Positions 1-10,951 of a stretch of 64,000 nt of DNA are shown piece by piece. The notes below the pieces were generated by a model that did no database searches, was not told the DNA's origin, and saw nothing but the letters and a program-made list of their open reading frames with translations. The position numbers were made by a program, and so were the translations under genes. The stretch spans positions 1,302,001 to 1,366,000 of the forward strand of contig OY730174.1 in NCBI GenBank assembly GCA_963422465.1, read 5' to 3'. Each line of letters starts with the position of its first letter. Positions within the stretch are counted from its first letter, which is position 1. Source of the DNA: Lichina pygmaea. Taxonomy: Eukaryota > Ascomycota > Lichinomycetes > Lichinales > Lichinaceae.

Positions 1-2
1 GA

Positions 3-341
3 GTGAGGGCGGAGTTGCGCGCGGGCAAGAACGCATGGGTCCATCGTGCGGACGAGGGACTCGAATTCGTCAACGTGGTCTTGTCCGAATTGCAGGACGA
101 CATCAAGGGCGGCGGCGGCGTCGTCGTCGTCCTGGCGACGGGCAAGGAGCAGAAACAAGGCCAGGTCGTCATCGTGGGCGACAAGGACGCCGTCGAGCGC
201 CTGGCCGCCAAGGCGAAGGACATGGTGACGGGCATCAAGGGCGGCGGCCGAGGCGAGCGCTGGCAGGGTAAAGTGACGGAGTGGAAGAAGGGGGAACTGT
301 CGTCCTTGAAGACTCTAGTGGAATCGGGCTCCTTCGCTTGA
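3..341 (+). CDS. Alanyl-tRNA editing (AlaX-type) protein, C-terminal end, partial
   Basis: The window opens inside this gene; the frame runs 112 codons from the edge to a TGA at 339-341. The visible part matches the C-terminal DHHA1-like tail of AlaRS-related proteins: a lysine/glycine-rich stretch with GGGG around residues 37-40 and a closing GGGRGERWQGKV motif. In that family the glycine-rich tail helps bind tRNA, and the free-standing proteins hydrolyse mischarged Ser- or Gly-tRNA(Ala) in the cytosol or mitochondria. Because the catalytic HxxxH part lies outside the window, I cannot tell a free-standing editing protein from the end of a full synthetase; the short tail fits the former better. 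The first base of the feature is the frame start at the window edge, not an initiation codon. Confidence 0.7.
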   Translation: MRAELRAGKNAWVHRADEGLEFVNVVLSELQDDIKGGGGVVVVLATGKEQKQGQVVIVGDKDAVERLAAKAKDMVTGIKGGGRGERWQGKVTEWKKGELSSLKTLVESGSFA

Positions 342-469
342 CCTGGTGCAGCACCGTAGGGGATGAATCTATATCCTTCCCCGCTACTCTCTCGTCTTGT
401 CTTGTCTTATCTTGCCTTCCTAGACGCACTAGACTTTTTTCAAGTCACTTCTCAGCTAGATAGAAACAC

Positions 470-473
<4 letters not shown>

Positions 474-503
<30 letters not shown>
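474..503. repeat. (CT)n microsatellite
   Basis: About 15 perfect CT units lie 130 bp downstream of the AlaX-type stop codon. Confidence 0.95.
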
Positions 504-505
<2 letters not shown>

Positions 506-789
506 AAGCGGTCCTTCAAAGGACCTTGCAAAAAGTCGCTGTACGGTACGGTACCGTCAGGTATATGTGCTCCCGTACGAGCTACCTTCGTATGTACCGT
601 GCAGTAAAGCACAGTACATTTACAGTACCGTATAGTGGCAGTGGCACAGTGCTTCCCCGGCAGACGTCGGGATCAGACGTCAGGATCAGAGATCAGAGAT
701 CACAAATCAAGAACCAAGTATCATAATCTTTAAGATCTTGTCCGTTCGAGACGAGGACCGCTACTCTCCACCGGCAGTTGGGGGTAGTT

Positions 790-905
790 GGGGGGGGGGG
801 GGGGGGGGGGGTTGAAGTTTTGATGTATGGTTCACGATGATGATGATGATGATGATGATGATGTGTTACGATGTGCTACGATGTGCTACGATGTGTTACG
901 ATGTA
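790..905. repeat. Poly-G run followed by GAT repeats and a 10-bp tandem repeat
   Basis: About 22 consecutive G (790-811) are followed by roughly nine GAT units (836-863), which pass into three to four copies of a GATGTGCTAC-like decamer (to about 905). The homopolymer length may be inexact because such runs are error-prone in assemblies. Confidence 0.9.
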
Positions 906-1495
906 CCCGGTATAGCGTGTGACGTATGATGTACGATAATGAGAAGCTCGCCATGTATCTCGAGCCTCCCGAGCCTCCCGAGCTTCTCGAGCTGCCCGAG
1001 CTTTCCGAGCTCCACGAGAGGAGAGAGAAGGCTTCTCCGCCTGTTCGAGCTCCTGCCCGGCTGATAGTCTGTTCACCGGCCAGGCCCAATCGGTTCTAGG
1101 CTCTGGGTCTGGCGGCCGGTGAGCGTGACAATGTAGCTTTGGTTCCGGGAGATCGGTATTGAGAGTGGGAGGAAGCCGAGGCTGGAAAAGATCGAGTGGA
1201 GAAGAGAGGGAGAGAAGGGAGGAGGAGGAAGGTGGGGGGGAAAGAGGTTTGAAGACAGAGACTTGAAATCATGTTTTTGTGTATCTTGCTGTCGTGGTGC
1301 TTTACGGAGAGGATAGCACGGCTTTTTTTTTTCTTCCTCTGTCGGTCTCCGTCTCTCTCGCCCTGCCTCTTTCATCCTCCCCCTCTCACCCTCCCCCTGT
1401 CCCACTCTTCCTCTCCCATGCTCCTCCTCCCACCCCCTTCACATCTGTGGCACATTCATACGTTCATGTATCTAGGCTTTTAGACTCACTCTTCC

Positions 1496-1590
1496 TGTGC
1501 AGACAGAACTTGGTAGTGTCGACAGAGCTTTCCAGTGTCAACACAATGGTGCAGTGTCGACGTACTTTCGCAGTGTCGACGCAGTCTTGG
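1496..1590. repeat. 19-bp minisatellite with core AGTGTCGAC
   Basis: Four clear units begin at 1515, 1534, 1553 and 1572, each 19 bp long. A conserved 9-bp core, AGTGTCGAC (one copy has AGTGTCAAC), is followed by 10 variable bases. A degenerate fifth unit precedes them at 1496. The strict period and the fixed core beside variable sequence set it apart from the simple microsatellites nearby. No gene overlaps it convincingly. Confidence 0.85.
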
Positions 1591-2167
1591 AGGGAGACAG
1601 AGAAAGAAGGAGAAGAAGAAGAAGAAGAAGGAGAACAAAAACAACAAGAACGAGAAAAGAGACACCTCACAGGGCAAACCCACCCAGACAAAACTCGCTG
1701 ATCGGCGCGAGAAGAGGACGAGGGGAAAACCCCCCTTTTCAGGTTCCCACGGTTGCGTTTCTATGCCAGTCTCCAATCGGCGCGAGGTTTGTCACTCTTG
1801 GAGGAGAGGGGCTGTAGTAGATGCCCTCTAGTCTTGTCGTCATCGTCGTTGTTGCCTTGGGAGGATCCACCCCTTCCCCACGTTCTTGGCTTCTCTTGTC
1901 AGGGGCATCCAGGGAGCGATGACGAACCCCGTTGCCGCTTTCATGACATCTGGGACGGCCGCTCCGCGACCGGCTCGGCTCTTCTTTTGGAGGGTTGTTG
2001 CGTCGCCCTGGAGGACTGTGATCCGTCGACGAGGCCTCTTAGCGTGTCTCGTTCAGAGTTGGTGACGACCCCCCCGGAGACAAGGATGCGTCTCCCCTGC
2101 GCATGCTTCCTCGCTCCAAGGCGGTGCGGTCGCTGGGAAACGCCCCGTCCGTACCAGCCACCCCAGT

Positions 2168-5100
2168 TCAGTCGCTGAAAAACGCCCCGTCCGTGCGAGC
2201 GGTATCGACCCCGGCATCGCCGACCCCAGATCCAGGAAGACTACCCTTGCGCGAGTCGGTACCACCTGGGGTGTGAGTCTGCCCGCCATCCAGGCTTTCC
2301 GTGAAGGTCTTGTTCTTGACCGGGCTGGTTGACGCCGACGTGATCTTCTCGTGCACCGCGTCCACGAGACGCTCCGAGTACTCTGTCAGCAGCTTGACGA
2401 GATGATCTTCGGGGAAGGCCTGGACCTTGTCGTCCGAGGGAGCCGCAGACGGATGCTTGCTCGCGAGATCCGACGTCTCCGCCCGCACGGCCTGCTCGCC
2501 TTGAACAGGGAGACCGGTCGACTTGCCGTTGTCAGTCTCCCCCTGCGGGCTCCTTCCGGTCAGAGCCTCGACCTTCGCGTTCGCGCCGGCGTGTCGTTGC
2601 AGAGCCTGCAGAGTCAGCTGCAGCTCCCTCTGCAGCCTGGCGCTCAGCCTCGGATCGATCTCCGAAGGCTTCGCGTGGCCGGACGACATTCTCTCGCGGT
2701 AGCCGTGCAGGGTCTGGCATAGATCCTCGGTGTACGCGACCAGATCGACCGCGGAGTGCCGACGCGAGGACGGGCTTGAACGGGAGTACGGGTACGACTG
2801 GAACTTGGGCGCCTGGAAGTTACCCATGCTCCTTGCACGGTGGCGTCGTTGGCTCTCGGACGAGGCGCGGGACGGGAGGGTCTTCGAGCTGTAGCGGCCC
2901 GGCGCGGGCGTGTGCTGCGGAGCAGACATCCGACCACTGGGCGAGCTCGTCGGACTGACGGCGCCATCGTCATCGTTGTCCGTAGCTTTCCGGATCGGCG
3001 TCGCGTGGCTGCCGTTTGTGGCCGCGACGCCGATCGGCCTCGACGCCTTCGTGCGCGAGATCCGGGGCCCGTACTTGGCGTGGCGCGCATCGCCACCATG
3101 TGCCAACGGAGAGCCGTTCGAGACCCGCTGGAACTGAGCCAGTTCCGTCCTCGAGAGCGCTTTCCGGAGCGGCCGCTTCGTCGCCGTCATCTCCTTGAAG
3201 ACGCCGTTCTCCGTGCACGAGCCGTCCACGCCGGCTGCGGCACCAAAGTCCCACAGCATGATGGTCCCGTCCGCCCCGGTGGTGACCAGTCTTGTCCTCC
3301 TGGCGCCGCGGTCCCCTTCGAGCTCCGTCGTGTCACCTGGCAGGCGTGCCAGTCCCGTGATGCCCTCGGTGTGGCCCCATTCCCGACAGACCAGACCACC
3401 CCGATGATCGTAGACGCGGATTGACTTGTCCGTGGACGACGCCCCCGCTACGAAGACGCATGGCTCCGGAGACGAGGACGCTGGATCCATCAGCTTGAAG
3501 ACGACAAGCTTGTCGAGAACAGCGGCGTCGGAGGTGTCCGTGTCACAGGCGCGGAACGACGATCGAAGCTGGCCAGACTGGATATCATACTCGTGGACCA
3601 TTCTCTCGGCCGTCGACACGAAGATCGTATCCGCTTCTGCGGCCACTGCTGGGGCTTGCGATCCTGGCGCCGCCGAAGATGTGGCCATCGAGGCCGGGGC
3701 GCTCTTCAAGATCAGCGTCCGATGCGGCACATACGCCACCTTGACCGACTCTCCTGCGCCCTCCCTCGTGACCAGCTTCCGGACTGCGATGGTACGGTCG
3801 CCGGCGCACGACAGAAGGTACGAAGCATCCCTCGTGAACATGACCGCCGTCACCGTGGCCTTGTGCTCGTCGAACGTCTGAGCCAAGTTCCAGCCCTCGT
3901 CCGTCTTCCGATACAGCTGCACCATGCGGTCTCGGGAGCCTGTCGCCACGAGCGTGAGCTTGTCGTCCTGGTGGATCTTGATATCCGTAATCTCGGCCCC
4001 GTGCGCCTTGGTCTCGAAGATGCCCTTCCGAGAGAAGCCGTCGGTAATCCTGAAAGCGGTCAGCAACCGCACTGTTGGTGCTGACATCCGACTCCGCACC
4101 TCAGTACACCAAATCGATCTCCCGCCACAAAGCAATCGTTGAAAGGCGACGCCCGCATCACCTTCAGGTCGTTGTTGAAGTCGTCCTCGGTCGGGGCCAC
4201 CTGCTCCAGTTCGACTTGCAGCTCATCCATTTTGCTTCCCTGGCCGTCCCAGCAGAACACCTGGCCGTCTGCCGTCCAGCTCAGAAACTGTGCTCCTGAC
4301 TTCGGCACCCGTTCGAAGACGGACGTGCCCATGACCGGGCCACCATGCGCCAAGGACTCCAGCCTCGCCGGGCCTGGCACTGCGACACCGTCACGATCCA
4401 CGACGCCGAATATCCGAGGAGCATGCTTCGAGTCCGTCACGATCAGGAGATCAGCCACGACAGCTATTCCCACGACTGGAGACGCACAGGGGTTCGAGAT
4501 GCCGTTCGGGCAGTCGTGCAGCACGGGCGACGGACAGCTCCTCCGAGAGGAGATGATCTCGACCAGGGAGATGGTCCTGAGCCGGTCAGCTGGCGGTCAT
4601 TCTTCCAGAGCACTGCGTGCGATGACCCACTGGAGCTCGCCGGTCTTGGAACCAAGCCAAGCATACCTGCCGCAGGGATGGACCGTGACGCAGGTGATGC
4701 TGAGGCTCGTCTGGGCCAACCTGACCAAGCGGTTATTTCCTTCCGTCTGCTCAACCATGCAGACATCGCCCTTGTCCGTACAGAGCAGCGCTCCACCGTC
4801 CGGTATTCGGGTCGCGCACGTAAAGGTTCTGTCGGCCAAGCTTCCCAGAAGACAGTTCCTCCCCGGCAGCAACTGCGGTCCGGGGCTGGCCGGGACCGAT
4901 TGACGCCTGCCGTCGGCGGGGAAGCGCTGCTTTGAGGGCGACGTGGGCCGTGGCTCTTCCACGCGCCATGTCTTGACGTGTCGCGTGCCACCACTCCATA
5001 CCTCCACGTCAGCAGACTCACACCCTCCATCTTGTCAAGCGCGAGACGTACGTGATCAAGGAGTCCTTGGTGATCCACGTCAGGGCCCGGACGGAACTGG

Positions 5101-5881
5101 TACACTTGCTCGACGAGTACAGCTTGCCCAAGCCGGTCCGCGCATTGAACGACCAAACATGGAGGAAGCCGTCCTGTGAGGTGCCAAGGCTAGCAATGTA
5201 CCTCGAGTCGGGACTGAAAGCAACCGCAGCCACTCCATGGCTATGCTCGGACAGGATGGCGATTGGGATATCGCACGTCGAGTCGGTGGCGGTGGAGAAG
5301 ATCAGAACCCGAGGATGGTACCCTGTCTTCGTCCAGCTGGAGTGAGCAGGCTACCGTCATGGCCGGGCGCGCTGACCTACTTCTCCAACGGCCAGATACC
5401 TGCCGTCTGCGCCGAAGGAAAGGCAGCTCGCCGACTTGACCCGCTCTCGAGCGGTCCATGTTTTAGACGTCGGGGAATCGTCCCACTCCGCCGCGAGCGG
5501 GCCTGCCGCAATCGCCGTGTCCCGCAGCGACGTTCCGTTGCGATTCTGCGCCAGTAGCGTGGCGTTCCTCAGGCTGGGAGACTGCACCGAGGCCGCGAGG
5601 GGACCGAGGGGTACGGCGTCCGGTCGAGCGCGGAAGAACCGCTGGGATATCGTCAGGTCGTCATTGACCGATACGACCACGGCAATGCCTCCGGCCGTGT
5701 ACGCGATCACCCTCGACGACGGAGTAGAGCCAAAACCCAGCGGCGTGGATGCTGTGGCGCCAACGATGTGGTTCAACGACAGGCGCCATCGTTCGGGCTC
5801 GGCCGTGCCGTACGACGGAGCCAGGCCTCTGAGTGGATTGATCCGAAACGGGGAATTAGACGGTGTGGTCCTTGTCCCCAT
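2168..5881 (-). CDS. WD40-repeat protein of the WDR62/MAPKBP1 family
   Basis: Large WD40 scaffold. Exons on the minus strand: 5881-5381, 5326-5052, 4993-4667, 4576-4100 and 4049-2168; all phases agree, giving 1153 residues. Introns of 50-90 nt have GTAGGT, GTACGT, GTATGC and GTGCGG donors. The N-terminal part matches MAPKBP1/WDR62 blade by blade: a DGRYLAVGE stretch, then HGVAAVAFSPDSRYIASLG and VWSF, then GTRHVKTWRVEE. Further WD blades (AHGAEITDIKIH, TGSRDRMVQLY, TTGADGTIMLWDFG) run to about residue 790; the remaining 360 residues are Ser/Pro/Arg-rich and probably disordered. Animal relatives are JNK-pathway and spindle-pole scaffolds; the role in fungi is unclear to me. The start at 5881 is the first ATG before the conserved FRINPLRG stretch. 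The third intron reads partly as protein; see findings. Confidence 0.85.
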
Positions 5882-6456
5882 GGTGATTGGACCGCCGTTT
5901 GTGATAGCGACAGGTGGACGTGACCTAGCCGCCGTTGGTTCGATGCGCAAGTGGACTGGGATGCCGCCAATATGGCCTGGCGTGGATCATTCCTCGGCTC
6001 CTCGCGCGTCGGCGACGGGCTGAGGTCCTGGCAAGCCAAACAGCAGCCGGGGTGATTCACATACTCATATCTGGTGGTTTTGGGCAGTTGCCTGTCACAT
6101 GAGCCAGGCGCGATCCAACAGATGTCGACTAAGGGCAACGTCGCCTGTCCCCAGGTCAGGCGTCGACGACGGAAACTGCGCCGCTGGAAGGTCCAATTGT
6201 TTACTTCGAGCCAGCGGTAGAAAGATTCTTCCGACCCGGCCCGAAGCGGAGAATCGTTGTTCCTTCACCGATAACGGATCCTTGTCAGGTTGGCCCTACG
6301 GGAGACGGCACACACCTTAAGCGTAAAGATCAATGAGGATTCGTGAGATTTTATGATGCTGGACATGCTGGACATGCTGAACACCGATGCCGGCCAACCT
6401 CAACTGTGGTTGAGACGCGCGCGTGTATGTATGTATATGTGTGTGTGCGTGCGTGC

Positions 6457-6497
<41 letters not shown>

Positions 6498-6716
6498 GCG
6501 TTTTATAACCTTACTAGCTTGATCTTGCCGTGCGAGTGCGTTCCGCCTGGCTTGGAGTGCTTCCTTGGATTAGCTACAGCTCGGCTTCCGCTTGCCGGCT
6601 GAGGTCCAACAAGAGCACTCAAACAGTGCCAACCACTTTGCTTCGTCCAAGGCAGCTGTGAATGGCCATCGCGAGTCTGCCCCAATGAAGATTCCGTTGA
6701 AGAGTAGAATGAAAGC
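5882..6716. other. Intergenic region between two minus-strand genes with GT/GC-GT microsatellite
   Basis: This should hold the promoter of the WD40 gene and the 3' flank of RRG9. A GT-rich microsatellite (about 6424-6495, GTAT, GCGT and GT units) lies within it. I see no gene. Confidence 0.6.
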
Positions 6717-7625
6717 TCATAATATTCGTTCTGCCAAGGACGTCCTCTCGAGCGCGCCTGGGTCCTGAGACGAGCTGGTCGGGTGTGACAACCGACCCTC
6801 TGACAACGCCCGTCGTGCGCTCTCATCAAGCCTCGAGGTTCGCCATCTACCCCCGTGTGGCCTCGCCCTGCCAATGCCCATCTCTCTCCATTTCTTCGGC
6901 GGCTTCACACCGAGCTCCACCATCTGTGTCCAGATCTTCTCCCCGCGCTTGAGCCAGCGCTCGCTCCTGCTGGCGGCTTCCTCCTCGGTAGGCCGCCACT
7001 TGCTCTTCAGTATCCTTCGAATCGCCTCGGGCGAGACTTCAAACTGGGCAGCCAGCACCGGAGTCGTGTACTTGTCTGGGTATTGCGCGTGCAGGGCTCG
7101 GATGCCCTCGATGGCGTCTGGAGACAGGCGTTTTCGCGGTTGCCACTTGTCTTCCTTGAACTTCTTCTGCAGAGCCGCCTTCTGCACCTGCCATGGTTCT
7201 GGGTCTCTTGGGATCCTCGCATCCCGCGATTCCTCACCCGCGAACCGAGGCCTTTGCCGGTCGGCATCCGGCTCGTTTCTCCGTCGACGCCGACCCTCAA
7301 CATTGCGGTGTCCCCCGGCTTTGGGCGAGTCTTTTCCGGGGGTATGACTCCACTTCGACGTCTTCTTCGTCCTCGTCGGGAACTCTACCTTCCGGGTGTT
7401 CGTTCGATGTTCGTCGTCGCTGCGGAGGCCAGTAGGTGCTGCATCCGTGATGGACTTCCGGCCAGCGCGCGTTACGCATCGGATCAGATGGGACAGAGTC
7501 GTTGTGACGCCGTTCCGCCAGACTGGATCCAGGCGAGAGGCATCACGAGATCTGAGGAGTCGGTGGAAGAGCGCCATGGAATCCAAAGACAGCTTTCGTC
7601 CATACGGTAGGCAACTGGAGGCCAT
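6717..7625 (-). CDS. RRG9: Required for respiratory growth protein 9 (neugrin-like), mitochondrial
   Basis: A single exon of 302 residues, starting from the ATG at 7625; a second ATG at 7577 is possible. The conserved Rrg9/neugrin core is clear: [14 protein letters not shown], then [16 protein letters not shown], then the helix-turn-helix-like stretch [16 protein letters not shown] followed by [14 protein letters not shown]. The N-terminus ([15 protein letters not shown]) is basic and hydroxylated, as expected of a mitochondrial targeting sequence. In yeast, Rrg9 is needed for respiratory growth and mitochondrial genome maintenance, and mammalian neugrin is linked to mitochondrial 16S rRNA; the exact biochemical role is not known. 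The C-terminal tail is Arg/Ser-rich. It lies divergently from the mpaB-type gene across a 540-bp gap. Confidence 0.88.
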   Translation of the reverse strand: MASSCLPYGRKLSLDSMALFHRLLRSRDASRLDPVWRNGVTTTLSHLIRCVTRAGRKSITDAAPTGLRSDDEHRTNTRKVEFPTRTKKTSKWSHTPGKDSPKAGGHRNVEGRRRRRNEPDADRQRPRFAGEESRDARIPRDPEPWQVQKAALQKKFKEDKWQPRKRLSPDAIEGIRALHAQYPDKYTTPVLAAQFEVSPEAIRRILKSKWRPTEEEAASRSERWLKRGEKIWTQMVELGVKPPKKWREMGIGRARPHGGRWRTSRLDESARRALSEGRLSHPTSSSQDPGALERTSLAERIL

Positions 7626-8163
7626 GCGCCCTCGCGTGCCTAGTTTCGGTTGGAGTTGCCTCAGCACATGCTCGGCTAAAAGTTCTCTCTTAACCTAGTC
7701 ACGTGCTGTGACTGCCACGCATATCAACGTCATCGACGGAGGCCACATCGTCAAAGGACATGATGGCAAGAAACCTCCGAGAAGATTCTCCTGAGCGATG
7801 CTCTTGTAGTGCATGGCATTAGAACGATGACGACGGTGTTGCGTCAATGGATTCAGTCTACCATGAATCTACTCGACTGGGCTTGACGGTCGAGATGACG
7901 ACTACGTACAGTATGTTCGGAGTATACAGTGGGCTTGGCCCTCGCCGGCCCGTCACACTGCGACAGCGCTAGCCTGATAATTAGCCGCGGTAGTGCATGG
8001 CCTGCATGGGATCGGATTGCTCGCGCATGCCTGATGAAGGGCATGCCTTCAAGTTCTCCCCTTTCCCACTCTCTACCAGTACTTCCTGCTGGTACTACGA
8101 GTAGCTGCCTTCCTGCCCTCCCCTGTCGAGCGGCGATCAGATTGTCCACTGCTTGCTTCCACG
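7626..8163. other. Divergent intergenic region between RRG9 and the mpaB-type gene
   Basis: Both neighbours are transcribed away from this 538-bp stretch, so it should contain both promoters. I see no TATA box, no uORF of note and no repeat. Confidence 0.5.
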
Positions 8164-9739
8164 ATGGCTTGGCCAAATCCTTGGCGCCGGAAGGACGAGA
8201 ACACCCGAACCTGCTGGGGTTATTCGTTCCAGTGGACGGAGCAGCATCTGTCGGACGAGGAAACACGTCGTCTGAAACACTCCTACGACGTTCTCGCTGA
8301 CCAGTGCTTGGACCGTCTCGAGCAGCTGTCGCCGGCCCGGCCTGCAGCTGTCGCAAGAGATATGGAGTATGGTGCCTGTGGGAAAGACGAACCCACCTCT
8401 GGCCCGGCTCCCAAGAGAGACCACTATCATCTCTTGCTGCAGCACGCGCCGACAGATGAAAAGCTGGGGCAGCTATGGGAAGAGGTGCACACGGTGCCTG
8501 ACTGGGTCAATTGGCAGCAGATTCAACGCGGTCAAGAAGTTTTCTATCGGTACGGCAGCGCCGCCTTGACCGGACTCGCCTACCAGAGCCTCCTGGGTGG
8601 TACCGTAAGTGGGCGACTTGATCGTCCATCGTGCGATCGGCATGGGTGTAGAGAAGTCGTGCTCACGAAATGCGTAAAGGGTGCAAACCGCGTCGCCGAG
8701 GTCTTGGCTCGCACCGGAGGATTCTCGGTCAAGAAAGCGAGACACCGGATGCTTGAAACGACTCAGTTCATACTCCAATGCACCAGTGCTCTCGAGTCCG
8801 TCCAGCCGGGCGGGGCGGCGCATGTATCCGCGATCCGGGTTCGCCTTCTCCATGCCGCCGTCCGACGGCGGATCATGGCGTTGGCCCGGCAAAGACCCGA
8901 CTACTACGACACGGCTAGCCTCGGAATCCCCATCAACGACCTGGACAGCATGGCCACCATCGCCACCTTCTCGGCGACGGTGATATGGCTGAGCCTGCCG
9001 CGGCAGGGCATCTGGATGCGGGAGCAGGAGATCAAGGACTACGTGGCGCTGTGGAGGCTGGTGGCCTTCTACATGGGAACTCCACATCACTACTTTGAGA
9101 GCGCGGCCAGGACCAAGGCAGTCATGGAGTCGCTGCTCTACACCGAGGTGCATCCGACGGAGACATCCAGGATCTTGGCCCACAACATCATCAAAAGCCT
9201 CGAGGGGCGGCCTCCCAGCTTTGCGTCACAGGATTTCCTGTGCGCCGTCGCGCGCTGGCTGAACGGGAAGGAGCTCGCAGATGAGCTGGGTCTCGGCCGA
9301 CCCAGTGCTTGGTACTGGGCTCTTGCGGCGGGACAATGTATCTTCTTCATGGGTCTCTGCTACTTCTATCGGTCCATTCCGTATCTTGACCGGCGGAAGG
9401 TGCGAGTAAGTCTCCGAAACCGTCCCGCTGTCCGCATTTGGGACCAGACTGCTGACGGCCCCCTCACAGACCTTACGTAGGTTGTTCTACGCCTACATTG
9501 TCGAGCACCAGCACTGTCTCGGGGAAGAAAGCATCTTCGAGTTCAAATACGTCCCCGACTTCGACACCAGGACGGAGAGAGGCGAGCTCGGGGAAAGCGG
9601 TCTGAAACCTGGCGGTGCTGAGAGAAGGGGTCTCAAGGCACTCGTCGTTGCCGCGCTGGTCCTCGGTGGACTCTGCTGGCTAGGCGTCCACACGCTGCTC
9701 GTCCTGTACCGGCGACTGCCTTCTCTCGTACTGCAGTAG
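8164..9739 (+). CDS. ER-bound oxygenase mpaB/Lcp-type (DUF2236) membrane protein
   Basis: Three exons, 8164-8604, 8680-9405 and 9470-9739, give 478 residues. The introns have GTAAGT donors and AAG and CACAG acceptors. The protein resembles fungal members of the mpaB / rubber-oxygenase (Lcp) fold: VPDWVNWQQIQRGQEVFYRYG, ALTGLAYQSLLGG, the GFSVKKARHRMLET helix, INDLDSMATIATFS and an EIKDYVALWRLVAFYMG helix. Family members are haem-dependent, all-helical oxygenases; MpaB performs an oxidative side-chain cleavage in mycophenolic acid synthesis, but most fungal homologues are uncharacterised and I cannot assign a substrate. Two hydrophobic segments near the C-terminus (AAGQCIFFMGLCYF and LVVAALVLGGLCWLG) suggest ER-membrane anchoring. 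The neighbours are not biosynthetic genes, so there is no sign of a metabolite cluster. Intron 1 is 75 nt long and stop-free. Confidence 0.82.
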
Positions 9740-10149
9740 ACTTACTACCTTCCATGATGCAAATCCATTCCACTTTTTACCCGCTAGCAGACCACAATGA
9801 GCTACATCTCCCCTTTTCACTCATCAACGACCGAGCATATTCACGACACCTGACTTTTAGTCCTTCCGATGCGTCCGCTACAGCTTTTGTCCTCTTGAGT
9901 GCCTGGACCAGATGCGGCATTTTCACTGCTGACAGGTTGTCAACACGTCCATGTTCGTAGCTGAACGTGCTTGAGGTTTCCTGTTGTCGTCTTCAGTACT
10001 GTACGTATTACAGGAACCTGGTGTGCGGCAAAAGTAATAAGCCAATATCACTCCATCAACAGGTAAGACTCCTTCTATCACTTCTAGCTTACGCGGCTCC
10101 GAAGTCACGTGACAATGATGAGATAATCATCCCTTTCAGCTGCCAATTA
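9740..10149. other. Intergenic, 3' flank of the mpaB-type gene
   Basis: I see no gene here. The region becomes AT-richer toward the MITE that starts at 10150. Confidence 0.5.
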
Positions 10150-10945
10150 CCCGTGCCATGGGGGCCCACCCCCCCTCCGGGGACACCCCTCCACCAGGAG
10201 GGGTATCAGACAGTTCAATGACTCGGACGGTTCAATGATCACTTTCTTGTCGGGATCAATTGCAGTGTCTATAACTCCACAACACAACGACTAAACAAAG
10301 ATGTAAGTGGCTCATTTGATTCCTATACTTCTGTACTATTATCTCTGAAGTTATAGGCCTCTCTAGATTTTTGTGGTGTTGCTGAGAAGTCATAGTAGCT
10401 GTCACTTGAGAATGAAGTATCAACGCCGTCAATTCCACAATCTCTAGAACTCCATAACTGGATAGACAAGTAGTCTTTTTTATGTGCTCACCTGATTCCC
10501 CTGCCTTTCTTCTATCATCCCTGAAATTGTAGGCTCTTCCTGGTGATGCTGTTACTGGGTAGTTATTGTAGTCTGACTTGTCTACGTAGTAGTCCTTCTC
10601 AATCCTCTTATGAGAGAGCTCGCTTCTCTCACATTAGTAAGCTTTTTCTACTCTCAAAGTCGCTGTACTGGGACATCAAATTCCCTGGCTAACTTTGGTA
10701 CGGTGATAGTATTTTTACAGTCAGAGATGGAATCCGCACCTTCTGTGATGTGAGCCTCGGCTTCCTTGTAAAATTTGGCCATGTTGTGGTGGAGTTGTAG
10801 TGGTTTAAAACTGGTGGCTATCAACAGATTTACTAGCGATCATTGAACCGTCCGAGTCATTGAACTCCTGGCGGAGGGGTGTCCCGGATGTACCGAAGGG
10901 GCGGGAGGGGGGGGGGGGGGGGTAATAACCCCCCCATGGCACGGG
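10150..10945. mobile_element. Fot1/pogo-type MITE, 796 bp, TA target duplication
   Basis: The element starts CCCGTGCCATGGGGG and ends with the complement CCATGGCACGGG, flanked by TA on both sides (10148-10149 and 10946-10947), the target used by Tc1/mariner/pogo transposons. The inverted ends continue inward (FCGGACGGTTCAATGATC-type matches around 10220-10240 and 10838-10860, allowing for differences). Its ends and subterminal DNA match the larger Fot1-type element at 54339-62133. On the minus strand near 10783 it still carries a version of the first codons of that element's transposase (reading MAKFYKEAEA, against MAKLYPEVEA in the larger copy). It is therefore an internal-deletion derivative. 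A long poly-G run lies in its right arm (about 10908-10922). Confidence 0.88.
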
Positions 10946-10951
10946 TAACAG

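Larger units (their letters stand above)
342..2167. other. Intergenic region, convergent gene ends, repeat-rich
   Basis: This stretch lies between two convergent genes and holds the 3' flanks of both. I see no convincing gene: open frames here are short, lie in low-complexity DNA and resemble nothing I know. It contains a (CT)n tract (474-503), a G homopolymer and GAT repeats (790-905), a CGAGCCTCC-like tandem stretch (about 958-1020), a pyrimidine-rich tract (1330-1430) and a 19-bp minisatellite (1496-1590). Confidence 0.6.

Noticed and set aside
1496-1590. CRISPR-like regular repeat/spacer pattern
   Set aside because: The repeat core is 9 bp with 10-bp spacers, far too short, and the window is eukaryotic; treated as a minisatellite.
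8164-9739. Secondary-metabolite gene cluster around the mpaB-type oxygenase
   Set aside because: No PKS, NRPS, terpene synthase, transporter or regulator lies nearby; the neighbours are housekeeping genes.
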